From: Thalassobacillus sp043497085 | Lineage (GTDB): Bacteria; Bacillota; Bacilli; Bacillales; Halobacillaceae | Length of the DNA: 64,000 bases | Assembly (NCBI GenBank): GCA_043497085.1 | Contig: JBIEKI010000007.1 | Strand: one strand, 5' to 3' | Shown here: piece after piece, positions 1 to 7,450 of the stretch | Numbering within the stretch: position 1 is the stretch's first letter | Layout of the letters: each line of letters opens with the position of its first letter | Notes under the pieces: model-generated | What the model was told of the DNA's origin: nothing | Database searches by the model: none | Seen by the model: the letters and a program-made list of their open reading frames with translations, nothing else | Program-made: the position numbers and the translations under genes

Positions 1-94
1 GACGTTTATAACCCAACAAGGAAAATGCATCTACCACTTCAGTGATATAGTTACTGTTTCTTTTTTATTTAAATTAAAGGGTAAACAACAAAGT

Positions 95-166
95 TATCTC
101 GAATTCAAGTCTTCTGTTAAAGGGGGCAATAGCTGAAGATTGTATAGTTGATCTTCAGCTTTTTCT
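95..166 (+). repeat. Gene-terminal repeat copy 1 with terminator hairpin
   Basis: The segment beginning TATCTCGAATTCAAGTCTTC at 95 and running into a GGGGGC block is one copy of a repeat found at several gene ends in this window. It is followed by a perfect 10-bp stem (131-140 with 151-160) and a T-rich tract, so it should act as a terminator for plus-strand transcription entering from the left. An inverted copy of the conserved core lies at about 195-213, giving a larger imperfect palindrome. Confidence 0.7.
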
Positions 167-237
167 TCTATTCAAGAAAAAAGGGCAGGATAGTTGAAGA
201 CTCAGATTCGAGAAAAAATAGTTTCTTTCCATATTGT

Positions 238-274
238 TATCTTGAAATCGAGTCTTCAAGTAACGGGGGCAATT
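238..274 (+). repeat. Gene-terminal repeat copy 2
   Basis: TATCTTGAAATCGAGTCTTC followed by AAGTAACGGGGGCAATTGCT matches the repeat family closely. The following hairpin is weak. The first 404 bases hold no gene I can support: only repeat copies 1 and 2, the inverted core at 195-213 and the hairpin at 325-368. Confidence 0.65.
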
Positions 275-324
275 GCTAAATAAAGTTGCTTCTGTTTAAA
301 GATTAATAATGTCCTCGCAACCTA

Positions 325-379
325 GGGGCTGCTCCAGTAAGTCTTTTACAGACTTATGGGACAGCCCCGTTTTCTTTCC
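325..379 (+). terminator. Rho-independent terminator
   Basis: GGGGCTG (325-331) pairs with CAGCCCC (362-368), and an inner GTAAGTC (337-343) pairs with GACTTAT (351-357). A T-rich run follows on the plus strand. It lies 26 bp beyond the 3' end of the leftward AHSA1 gene and may insulate both directions. Confidence 0.6.
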
Positions 380-404
380 TTTATTTCATTTAATTTTGTT
401 CGCT

Positions 405-881
405 TCAGTAAGATAATTTCAGCTGGTCTTCAAGGCGGTCCAAGTTCTGTTCGTTCGCTTTGATGACAAAACTCTTTACTTTATTGCATTCATCAGGCGT
501 ATCGAAGAGCATATGCCAGGTGAGCTTGGTTTGCCCATCCAGTTCGGATAAGGTAATTGTCAGTAGAAACTCGTGATCCGGTTCCAGATGACGAAGGGCG
601 AGTTTTTCAGATTCAACGACCTCTAAAAAGACACTCTTATTTTCATAGTCGATGCCCTCGGGACCATGCATGACGTAGTGCCAATGGCCGCCAGGCTTCA
701 TATCGAATTCGAAGAACGTGTTCGAAAACCCTTTCGGTCCCCACCATTTTTTCAGTTTATCCGGATTGCTGAATGCTTTAAAAATGTGTTCTCGAGAGGC
801 ATGGAAGATGCGTGAGTTGACGATCTCGCGGTCTGAAATTTTCTCAGATGGATTATTATTTGTCGCATCGTTAAAAGCCAT
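405..881 (-). CDS. SRPBCC/AHSA1-domain protein
   Basis: This 158-residue protein has the Bet v 1-like AHSA1 fold used by many small cytosolic ligand-binding proteins of Bacillaceae. Diagnostic segments are FHASREHIFKAFSNPDKLKKWWGP near residues 25-50, a central FDMKPGGHWHYVMHGPEG stretch, and a C-terminal helix of the kind that closes the cavity. The function of such stand-alone proteins is mostly unknown and no ligand can be read from the sequence. It is the last gene of a leftward operon, MerR regulator then two AHSA1 genes, with 24 bp to its paralogue. An AGGAGG-like site lies just upstream of the ATG. Confidence 0.85.
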   Translation of the reverse strand: MAFNDATNNNPSEKISDREIVNSRIFHASREHIFKAFSNPDKLKKWWGPKGFSNTFFEFDMKPGGHWHYVMHGPEGIDYENKSVFLEVVESEKLALRHLEPDHEFLLTITLSELDGQTKLTWHMLFDTPDECNKVKSFVIKANEQNLDRLEDQLKLSY

Positions 882-905
882 TTGAAAATCCTCCTCCTTT
901 GTATG

Positions 906-1361
906 TTAATTAGTTTCACGTTCACTCCGTAGTACTTCTCCCAACTTGTCCAAGATAATTTTCGTTCCGTGTTCGCGCTGGGAGGAAGTATCGTGGCCGT
1001 CGAGAAAGGCTCCTTGCTCGGTATAGACGAGTTGAGTCCCGGTTTCCGTATGGTGGAACTCTACCGTCGTCACTGATACAGATATTCGTGTTTTACCGAG
1101 GTCCATGGTATAGGAATAGACGATACGTTCATCAGGAACGATTTCCTGATAGAGAGCTTCAAAAGTGAAGATGGGGCCGTCTTGTGGCCCCCCTCTATTG
1201 CTCTCTTTCCCGCCAACTCGAAAGTCGAACTCATCAGCTTTTGGAAACCATTGGGCTTTCGTTTCGGGAGCTGACCAGGCAGCAAATACTTTATCCGGTG
1301 AAACATCATAGATCCTCTCAATAACAAACGTGTCATGGGTTGCAAATCGTTTGCTCATCAT
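906..1361 (-). CDS. SRPBCC/AHSA1-domain protein (second copy)
   Basis: A 151-residue AHSA1-type protein: VIERIYDVSPDKVFAAWSAP near residues 13-32, AQWFPKADEFDFRVGG next, and a terminal helix EHGTKIILDKLGEVL. It is a diverged paralogue of the next gene downstream, not a recent duplicate. It starts with two ATG codons preceded by AAGGAGG. The upstream gene encodes a MerR regulator only 22 bp away, so the three genes should be co-transcribed. The regulator plus ligand-binding-fold pairing suggests response to a small hydrophobic molecule, which is inference. Confidence 0.85.
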   Translation of the reverse strand: MMSKRFATHDTFVIERIYDVSPDKVFAAWSAPETKAQWFPKADEFDFRVGGKESNRGGPQDGPIFTFEALYQEIVPDERIVYSYTMDLGKTRISVSVTTVEFHHTETGTQLVYTEQGAFLDGHDTSSQREHGTKIILDKLGEVLRSERETN

Positions 1362-1383
1362 TCATTCCTCCTTCGGAATAACA

Positions 1384-1872
1384 TTAAGGCTGGTTCTCGA
1401 AAAAGGCACCAAGCTTGTCGAGGTGGTGCTCCATGCTTTTTTGTTGTTCGTTAAAATATTTTTCATGACTCTGTTTCATCATGTCTAATAATTTTGTGAA
1501 ATCCTCCACAGTCAAGGGTTCTTCCATTTTCATCAGGTTTGATACATTTTGTAATTCTTTTAACAGCTTCTGTTGAATTCTTATTTTTTCTTTTAGTCGA
1601 TCTATCTGAAGGGATACGATTTCGGCTGGATTGTAATCTTCCTCCGAAAGAATAGATTTAATTTCAACAAGGGATAAACCAAGATCTTTTAATGCTAAAA
1701 TTTGTTGTAGGCGGGAAATATCAGATTTATTATACAACCTGTATCCTGCATCCGAATATTCAGATGGAGAGTATAAACCAATTTGATCATAATATCTTAA
1801 GGTTCGAATGGTTAAGCCTGTTAACTTAGCAAGGTCGCCTATTTTCCAATATGTTCTTCCTGCAATAATCAT
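1384..1872 (-). CDS. MerR family transcriptional regulator
   Basis: This 162-residue protein has an N-terminal MerR winged helix: YWKIGDLAKLTGLTIRTLRYYD at residues 8-29, then the wing with YSDAGYRLYNKSDI. A long helix at about 80-110 should form the antiparallel coiled-coil dimer interface. The short C-terminal region has no conserved metal-binding cysteines, so it belongs to the drug- or ligand-sensing type rather than the metal sensors. Its own promoter has the 19-bp spacer typical of MerR control, so it likely autoregulates. The same promoter occurs a second time upstream of the reductase-like gene at 2099-2644. Confidence 0.9.
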   Translation of the reverse strand: MIIAGRTYWKIGDLAKLTGLTIRTLRYYDQIGLYSPSEYSDAGYRLYNKSDISRLQQILALKDLGLSLVEIKSILSEEDYNPAEIVSLQIDRLKEKIRIQQKLLKELQNVSNLMKMEEPLTVEDFTKLLDMMKQSHEKYFNEQQKSMEHHLDKLGAFFENQP

Positions 1873-1908
1873 CCCCTCATTTCGCGCGAGTTTTTAACCG
1901 GTGACTTT

Positions 1909-1939
1909 ACTATATACCGTTACGTCACGTAAGGGTCAA
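1909..1939 (-). promoter_or_regulatory. MerR-type promoter/operator of the merR-AHSA1 operon
   Basis: Read on the minus strand there is a -35 TTGACC (1934-1939), a 19-bp spacer and a -10 TATAGT (1909-1914). The spacer holds a 6-1-6 palindrome, TTACGTCACGTAA at 1920-1932. An over-long spacer containing a dyad is the hallmark of promoters that MerR regulators activate by DNA distortion. Confidence 0.75.
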
Positions 1940-2098
1940 GGTTAAGAAAAAATATATTCTAAATTATTTCCTATGAGTGGGACGAGCTAATCGGGTCTAA
2001 GATAGGAGAAAAGTGCATCCCAGATACCAATGGTATAATCAAACAATTAAGCCTTAACAGTTATAAAGTTGGTGTCCCATGAGGAGTCGCTCCTTGCT

Positions 2099-2644
2099 TT
2101 ACCGGTTTACTTTATACCAAATTTCTACCTGCTGTTTGGTTTCAATCGTTCGCAGTTTTTTTAAGTAAATTTCAAGATCTTCCAAATGCTCGAATAGTCG
2201 CAGTCCCTTGCCGAGTAAAATAGGTGCGATTGTTATTTGAAGTTCATCTGCCAAGTTAGCTTTAAGTAATTGCCGGCCGACATTTGCACCCATCACCGCA
2301 ACATCCTTATCCTTAGCAGCGATCTTGGCTTGTTTTATTGCACTTTCAATCCCATCGGTCACAAAGGTAATAGTCAATTCGTCGTTTTCCTTGGGATGCT
2401 TAGCTGGCGGTTTTTCTGTCAACACAAACAAAGGTACCTGGAATTCGTATGAATCAGCATACGAATCAGTATCGTCAGCCTCCTCAAAGGTATTGCGTCC
2501 CATAACCACAGCCCCGGTATTTTTCAACATCGCCGCTAATTCTTCATTTGGTTCGAAGCTGGCAAAGAGTTTATCAAATTCGCCTTTTCTATCGTTGACG
2601 AATCCATCGATCGATAAAGTCATGCCTAGATATACTTTTGACAT
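2099..2644 (-). CDS. Dihydrofolate reductase family protein (RibD C-terminal-like)
   Basis: A 181-residue protein of the RibD_C/dihydrofolate-reductase-like fold, like the small YyaP/YwjB proteins of Bacillus. It begins KVYLGMTLSIDGFVND, has the NAD(P)H-binding-type segment GAVVMGRNTFEEAD near residue 45, and VAVMGANVGRQLL then IAPILLGKGLRLF in the second half, all typical. The physiological substrate of these stand-alone proteins is unknown; NADPH-dependent reduction is assumed from the fold. It is transcribed leftward from a duplicate of the MerR-type promoter, so it probably belongs to the same regulon as the AHSA1 operon. Confidence 0.85.
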   Translation of the reverse strand: MSKVYLGMTLSIDGFVNDRKGEFDKLFASFEPNEELAAMLKNTGAVVMGRNTFEEADDTDSYADSYEFQVPLFVLTEKPPAKHPKENDELTITFVTDGIESAIKQAKIAAKDKDVAVMGANVGRQLLKANLADELQITIAPILLGKGLRLFEHLEDLEIYLKKLRTIETKQQVEIWYKVNR

Positions 2645-2710
2645 ATTTACTTATCCTTTCGTTACACATTCTCTATAAGCTAGCAAGCTCGCCAATGTTC
2701 AAACAATTTT

Positions 2711-2788
2711 CTGCAATAATCATCCCATCTGCGCGTTTTTTCTACCGGTGACTTTACTATATACCGTTACGTCACGGAAGAGTCAAGC
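2711..2788 (-). promoter_or_regulatory. Duplicated MerR-type promoter in front of the reductase gene
   Basis: This segment is a near copy of 1859-1942, including the first codons of the merR gene. On the minus strand it has a -35 TTGACT (781-786 of the 2 kb block), a 19-bp spacer and the same TATAGT -10 (2756-2761). The spacer dyad TTACGTCACGGAA (2767-2779) differs from the original by one base. It places the gene at 2099-2644 under an apparent MerR promoter. The rest of the 2645-3027 interval holds only the promoter of the response regulator. Confidence 0.7.
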
Positions 2789-2975
2789 TTCTCAAGGGAA
2801 AGTTTTAGCTTCATATAATTGTTTAGATACCTAGACTAGTAAGTATTTATTGCTGTTTATGTTACGTGAGATGGTTGAATAATTACAAAAGAACTTCAGT
2901 TATACTAGAGTAAGAGCGATTGATTTTATGATAATGCTTCAATCTATATTATTAATATGATTTTTCCCATCTTTT

Positions 2976-3004
2976 TTGCCAAAAGTTTATAATAAAATTA
3001 TAAT
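2976..3004 (+). promoter_or_regulatory. Sigma-A promoter of the two-component operon
   Basis: TTGCCA (2976-2981) and TATAAT (2999-3004) are separated by 17 bp. A second TATAAT lies at 2988-2993 but has no good -35. The predicted start of transcription is only about 10-20 bases before the coding region, so the leader would be very short. Confidence 0.5.
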
Positions 3005-3027
3005 CGCAAAGGATGGGATGTTTTACT

Positions 3028-3723
3028 ATGCAAAAGAAGATATTACTTGTTGAAGATGACAAGGAAATAAATGAACTTGTTACAAGTCATTTAGAACAGG
3101 AAAACTTCACAGTGGTTAACGCTTTTGACGGAGAAGAGGCAATTCAGTTATTTGAAAATAACTCAATTGACCTTGTATTGCTTGATATAATGCTTCCGAA
3201 GTTAAATGGCATGGAGTTTTTGAAGAGAATTAGAGAGTCAAGCTTTGTGCCGATACTTATCATCTCAGCAAAAGAAAGTGATGTTGATAAAACGTTAGGT
3301 CTAGGACTCGGAGCGGATGACTATATTAGCAAACCCTTTTCCGTTATCGAATTGACAGCAAGGGTTCATGCTGCAATTCGAAGGGCTACACAGTATCTTG
3401 CTGAAACGGAATATGCTTCACCAAGTATTGTTCGGTTCAAAACACTGACACTAGAAATGGATACTTTTTCTGCACAAATAAACTCGAAAAATATACAGCT
3501 TACATCGAAAGAGTTTCATATTTTAAAGCTTTTCATGACCAACCAAAGCCGAGTCTTTACAAAAGAGCAAATCTATCAGTTGATTTGGGGAGATGATTAC
3601 TTTGGCAATGAAAATGTGATCAATGTCCATATTCGAAGGCTCCGTGAAAAGATTGAAGAGGACCCGTCCAATCCATATTATATAAGAACGGTTTGGGGAA
3701 TTGGCTACAAATTAGGGGAGTAA
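3028..3723 (+). CDS. OmpR-family response regulator
   Basis: A 231-residue two-domain response regulator. The receiver domain has the acidic pair in LLVEDDKE, the phospho-acceptor aspartate in LLDIMLPKLNG (about residue 53), and the lysine in ISKPFS. The C-terminal winged helix ends with VHIRRLREKIE and the usual TVWGIGYKL. I chose the ATG at 3028 because the family normally starts with the KKILLVEDD strand. An ATG at 3013 would add five residues. The histidine kinase gene follows after 3 bp and an ABC exporter operon comes next, so it probably senses an antimicrobial or envelope stress and controls the exporter. Confidence 0.92.
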   Translation: MQKKILLVEDDKEINELVTSHLEQENFTVVNAFDGEEAIQLFENNSIDLVLLDIMLPKLNGMEFLKRIRESSFVPILIISAKESDVDKTLGLGLGADDYISKPFSVIELTARVHAAIRRATQYLAETEYASPSIVRFKTLTLEMDTFSAQINSKNIQLTSKEFHILKLFMTNQSRVFTKEQIYQLIWGDDYFGNENVINVHIRRLREKIEEDPSNPYYIRTVWGIGYKLGE

Positions 3724-3726
3724 GGT

Positions 3727-4662
3727 ATGGAATTAATACTTTTAGTGATTGTCATTGTTTTACTGTTTGTCGTAGGTGCACAACATTTATCAATGCGAAA
3801 AACCAATGGTGAACTCAATCAAATGAGTGACAAATTAGCTGAAATTATAGAAAAGGAAACTGCTGAGAAAGTGTTCCTGCAAACGAATAATCAATCCATC
3901 CAGCAAATACTTATCCAAATTAATCGTCTGTTAGGCTATAACCAGAAAGTCGCTGCCGATTACGCTAAAACGAAAGAAAGTTTAAGAAAAATGCTCTCCA
4001 ATATGTCTCACGATTTGAAGACGCCTCTGACCGTTATTCTTGGGTATGTTGAGAAATTAAAACAACAGGACAAAATGTTAGAAGAAGAGCAAACTAAGGT
4101 ATTGGATCGCCTTCATGAAAAAACAATAAGTGTCATTGGTTTAATGAACCAATTTTTTGACCTTGTTAAACTGGAGTCACATGATGTTGATTTATCATTT
4201 AGCCGGTTATCCATAAACGAAATATGCCGCAAGAATGTATTGGAATTTTATCATTTATTGCAATCAAAAGGTCTTCATGTAGAGGTAGATATTCCAGAGC
4301 AGAATTATTTCATTCTTGGTAATGAGAATGCGTTAAATCGGATTTTGAGCAACTTGATTTCTAATGCAATTCATTATGGCAGTGACGGAGGCGTATTTGG
4401 ATTAACCATTCGGCAAGATGGCGAAAATATCGCCATTGATATTTGGGACCGCGGCAAAGGCATTGCTGAGCCCCATCTTGATTACGTATTTGATAGGCTT
4501 TATACGTTGGATGATGCAAGAAATCCTCAGTTTCAAGGAAGCGGTCTTGGCTTAAGCATAACCAAACGCTTAATTGAGGTGATGAATGGTGAAATTCGAC
4601 TGCAGAGCGAACCATATGAAAAAACAGTGTTCACATGTGTTTTTAAAAGAAATACGTTTTAA
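3727..4662 (+). CDS. Membrane sensor histidine kinase
   Basis: A 311-residue kinase with one N-terminal membrane helix (residues 1-20) and no extracellular sensing domain. A coiled linker follows. The HisKA dimerisation helix holds the phospho-acceptor His95 in NMSHDLKTPLTVILGY. The HATPase domain has the N box NLISNAIHYG, the G1 box IWDRGKGIA and the G2 box GSGLGLSI. The lack of an input domain resembles intramembrane-sensing kinases that work with an ABC transporter for peptide antibiotics. That comparison is inference from layout. It is encoded 3 bp after its response regulator and is followed by a terminator. Confidence 0.9.
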   Translation: MELILLVIVIVLLFVVGAQHLSMRKTNGELNQMSDKLAEIIEKETAEKVFLQTNNQSIQQILIQINRLLGYNQKVAADYAKTKESLRKMLSNMSHDLKTPLTVILGYVEKLKQQDKMLEEEQTKVLDRLHEKTISVIGLMNQFFDLVKLESHDVDLSFSRLSINEICRKNVLEFYHLLQSKGLHVEVDIPEQNYFILGNENALNRILSNLISNAIHYGSDGGVFGLTIRQDGENIAIDIWDRGKGIAEPHLDYVFDRLYTLDDARNPQFQGSGLGLSITKRLIEVMNGEIRLQSEPYEKTVFTCVFKRNTF

Positions 4663-4676
4663 AAATTTTTTCGTAT

Positions 4677-4707
4677 GAGGTGTTCTTCAGGAACGGCCTC
4701 TTTTTTA
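4677..4707 (+). terminator. Terminator after the histidine kinase gene
   Basis: GAGG..TTC (4677-4685) pairs with GAA..CCTC (4691-4700) and a run of T follows. The stem is interrupted, so read-through into the ABC exporter genes is possible. Confidence 0.55.
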
Positions 4708-4794
4708 TTTCAAACATAATTAAGAAATTTGTAAGGAACGAGAAAGAAAAATGATATCTTCATTAATTATGATAGATACAAAGGGGGTTGAATC

Positions 4795-5718
4795 GTGGGA
4801 TATGTCGTTCAAACGAACAACTTAACGAAAAAAGTTAAAGGGAGAGAACTTGTTTCTGAAATAAATATTCACATAGAAAAGGGAGAAATTTACGGTTTTC
4901 TTGGCCGGAATGGTGCTGGTAAAACAACGATTATGAAAATGCTCACAGGATTAACGAGGCCATCAACGGGAGAAATTCTGTTATTTGGTCAGAGGCTTAC
5001 TGAAAAAGCAAAATCCGTACTAGTCAGAGTTGGAAGCATTATCGAATATCCGGTCTTTTTTGAGCATTTAACCGCAATGGAGAACCTGAAGTTACATTGT
5101 GAGTATTTAGGATTTTATGACGAACATGACATGAAACAAGCGTTACAATTGGTGAATTTAAAAGGGATTGAAGACAAAATTGTGAAGGATTTTTCGCTTG
5201 GGATGAAGCAACGGTTAGGGATTGCGAGAGCACTTATCACAAAGCCTGAACTGATCGTATTAGATGAGCCGACAAATGGACTGGACCCAATCGGAATTAA
5301 AGATATGCGTAATTTAATTCGGATGCTGAATATGGAATATGGGATGACGTTTCTTCTTTCTAGCCACATATTAGGAGAATTGGAGCAAATTGTTGACAGA
5401 GTTGGTATCATTCATCATGGGAAATTATTAAATGAGATTACTCTTGCTGATATTCGAAAAGAACGTTCCGATTATATCGAGCTTGTGGTGACAGACGTGA
5501 AGCGAGCCGTTTGTTTATTGGAAAACGAGCTCCACATTTCAAATATGAAAATAATTCAAGATCGTAAAATTCGCATATATGATATAAGGCATACCCAAAG
5601 CGACATTTCGAAAACGCTTATTCTTCATAATATCGGAATTGAAGAAATACAGAAACATTCTTACTCATTAGAAGACTACTTTTATCAACAAATTAATGGG
5701 GGTGATGTCGATAATTAA
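4795..5718 (+). CDS. ABC transporter ATP-binding protein (BcrA-like)
   Basis: A 307-residue ATPase of the drug/peptide exporter class. Walker A is GRNGAGKT (37-44), the signature FSLGMKQ (133-139), and Walker B LIVLDEP (153-159) followed by TNGLDP and the switch histidine in LLSSH. A C-terminal extension of about 90 residues is typical of bacitracin- and lantibiotic-resistance ATPases. It starts at a GTG preceded by AAAGGGGG. It overlaps the permease gene, so the two are translationally coupled. The adjacent two-component system suggests inducible export or immunity; the substrate is not evident. Confidence 0.88.
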   Translation: MGYVVQTNNLTKKVKGRELVSEINIHIEKGEIYGFLGRNGAGKTTIMKMLTGLTRPSTGEILLFGQRLTEKAKSVLVRVGSIIEYPVFFEHLTAMENLKLHCEYLGFYDEHDMKQALQLVNLKGIEDKIVKDFSLGMKQRLGIARALITKPELIVLDEPTNGLDPIGIKDMRNLIRMLNMEYGMTFLLSSHILGELEQIVDRVGIIHHGKLLNEITLADIRKERSDYIELVVTDVKRAVCLLENELHISNMKIIQDRKIRIYDIRHTQSDISKTLILHNIGIEEIQKHSYSLEDYFYQQINGGDVDN

Positions 5719-6388
5719 ATTAATGCGATTAGAGTGGAAAAAACTAAAACAAAAATCGGTAATAGGTGAAGTGGTTATCTATCCACTCATAATAATGTTT
5801 TTGCCCGTGTTTTTTATAGAAATTGTCAGTCCTGAGTTTGGTCAGAGTTATGCGGAGGTAATTGATTTGAACATGTCGATTCAAATGGGGTATACCTTAT
5901 TTGGAGCCTCCTTAATCAATCAGGTTTTTATTGACGAATACAAAAACAGAACCATCTCTCTATCTTTTAGGTACCCAATAAGCAGGCAAAAACTATTTGG
6001 GGCGAAAATACTATTTATCGCTACGTTTGTGTTTCTCCTCATTATAGTTACTTATTTATTAACAGGTTTTGTCACTTATTTAGTTGACCAAGTGCATCCT
6101 ATTATAAATGGCGCTCCGACTCGTACAGATTTTACTAAGTTTTTTAGTCAGATGATTCTTCATTCATTAATGATTACTTTGATTAGTTTTATACCGCTTT
6201 TTTATTTTGGAATTTGGAAACGAGCGACAGTCCCAACTGTGATTTGCGCGATTGTCGTGATGCAGTCGCCATTTCTCTCATCAATAATTAACCTTCCTTT
6301 TAATCTAGTCCTTGCAGTTTTGTGTGTGTTAGGAAGTATCAGTATTTTTCTTTCGATTATTACGGTGGAGAAAATAGGAGAGAGCTGA
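5696..6388 (+). CDS. ABC-2 type permease of the exporter
   Basis: A 230-residue integral membrane protein with about six hydrophobic helices, including LIIMFLPVFFIEIV, ILFIATFVFLLIIVTYLLTG and LVLAVLCVLGSISIFLSII. A cytoplasmic N-terminus MRLEWKKLKQKS is the usual start of such permeases. It overlaps the ATPase gene by 23 bp. In-frame start codons at 5696, 5702 and 5705 are all possible; the GGGGG at 5698 favours a later one. With the ATPase it forms a BcrAB- or lantibiotic-protection-type exporter. Confidence 0.8.
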   Translation: MGVMSIIKLMRLEWKKLKQKSVIGEVVIYPLIIMFLPVFFIEIVSPEFGQSYAEVIDLNMSIQMGYTLFGASLINQVFIDEYKNRTISLSFRYPISRQKLFGAKILFIATFVFLLIIVTYLLTGFVTYLVDQVHPIINGAPTRTDFTKFFSQMILHSLMITLISFIPLFYFGIWKRATVPTVICAIVVMQSPFLSSIINLPFNLVLAVLCVLGSISIFLSIITVEKIGES

Positions 6389-6430
6389 AATTGTTCTATA
6401 TTTATATTCATATTGAATGGAGGGATTATT

Positions 6431-6796
6431 TTGATTACTTCATTTGTGCTACAGGGTATTCTCAGTGTATTATTTTTAAGTCTCGGCATACAGAAAATAG
6501 TGGGTTATCAGCTGCAGGTTGACATTTTCAAGAACCTTAACCTTCCCCAATGGTTTCGGGTTGTAACTGGCTGGATACAGTTAGTTGGTGTGGTGGGGTT
6601 GATTATTGGCTTTTGGCTGCCATGGGTTGTGGTCATAGCAGGATTATGGTTTGCCGTTACCATGCTGGTTGCGGTGTTCGCGCATATCAGAGTAAAAGAT
6701 CCGTTCAAGGAATCCGTGCCAGCGCTCGTATTGTTGGTCATTTCCATCATCTTAAGTACAATGAATTTTTCTGAATTACAGAGTATTCTCTCATAA
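6431..6796 (+). CDS. DoxX family membrane protein
   Basis: A 121-residue protein with four membrane helices and the DoxX features LFLSLGIQKIVG near the N-terminus and FAHIRVKDPFKES near residue 95. I place the start at the TTG at 6431, eight bases after GGAGGG; an upstream ATG at 6413 has no ribosome binding site. DoxX-like proteins are linked to redox and thiol stress in some bacteria, but this subfamily is uncharacterised. It lies 42 bp after the exporter permease and may be co-transcribed. Confidence 0.8.
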   Translation: MITSFVLQGILSVLFLSLGIQKIVGYQLQVDIFKNLNLPQWFRVVTGWIQLVGVVGLIIGFWLPWVVVIAGLWFAVTMLVAVFAHIRVKDPFKESVPALVLLVISIILSTMNFSELQSILS

Positions 6797-6861
6797 AATG
6801 TGAAAATCTCATGAACTATCTTTATGACTGGTTTATAAAATGTCCACTGAAATCTATAAGG

Positions 6862-6900
6862 CTCTCAAGAGTTCATAATCTTTTGAGAGGCTCTTTTTTT
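6862..6900 (+). terminator. Rho-independent terminator
   Basis: CTCTCAAGAG (6862-6871) pairs with CTTTTGAGAG (6880-6889), followed by a long T run. It ends the exporter/DoxX unit. The remaining bases up to 7171 hold nothing I can assign. Confidence 0.75.
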
Positions 6901-7171
6901 TATGTGGACACAGCTACTTTGGATTGAAAGAATGTTTTCCATGTGAGACCCTTAATAAAATTATCTCTACCAATCAATGAAGAGATACTTCACCGGTCTT
7001 GCCGTTAGGCTAGGATTAATTTTGCCTCTTATCTCTCTTTTTATCTCTGAGGTTTTTATATTATGGTTTGCGTACGTTTCCTCAATTTGCTGGTAGTACC
7101 CCTTACATAGTACAGATGAAAACGCTAATAATCGTCACAAAAAAAAGACAACCGCAACAACCTGCGATCGC

Positions 7172-7294
7172 CTACTTCGATCTGTTTTTTCTCTTTTCAA
7201 TTGCCTTTTTGATCATCGGTACACCTTTTTCTTTAACTGCTTTTTTTACTTTGGGATTATTCAGCAGTTTTGCAACCTTCGTCAATTTTGACAT
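7172..7294 (-). CDS. Small basic protein, 40 residues
   Basis: Reading leftward from the ATG at 7294 gives a 40-residue lysine-rich protein beginning MSKLTKVAKLLNNPKVKKAV and ending in RKNRSK. An excellent ribosome binding site, AGGAGGT, lies six bases upstream (7301-7308). Composition (about one third Lys/Arg) suggests a small nucleic-acid- or membrane-associated peptide, but I recognise no family. It is shorter than common ORF cut-offs and is easily missed. The interval 7295-7450 holds nothing else. Confidence 0.6.
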   Translation of the reverse strand: MSKLTKVAKLLNNPKVKKAVKEKGVPMIKKAIEKRKNRSK

Positions 7295-7450
7295 GGTTCG
7301 TACCTCCTATTTGTCATCATAAGACAAACAAAAATGATTCATTTTTTTATTATATCTTATTACCTGTCCGATATAAAATACTTCCCCTTTTAACATTGGT
7401 GATTTATACTCGGTTTTGCCTGTTACCACGTAATCTCAGCTCATCTTATT

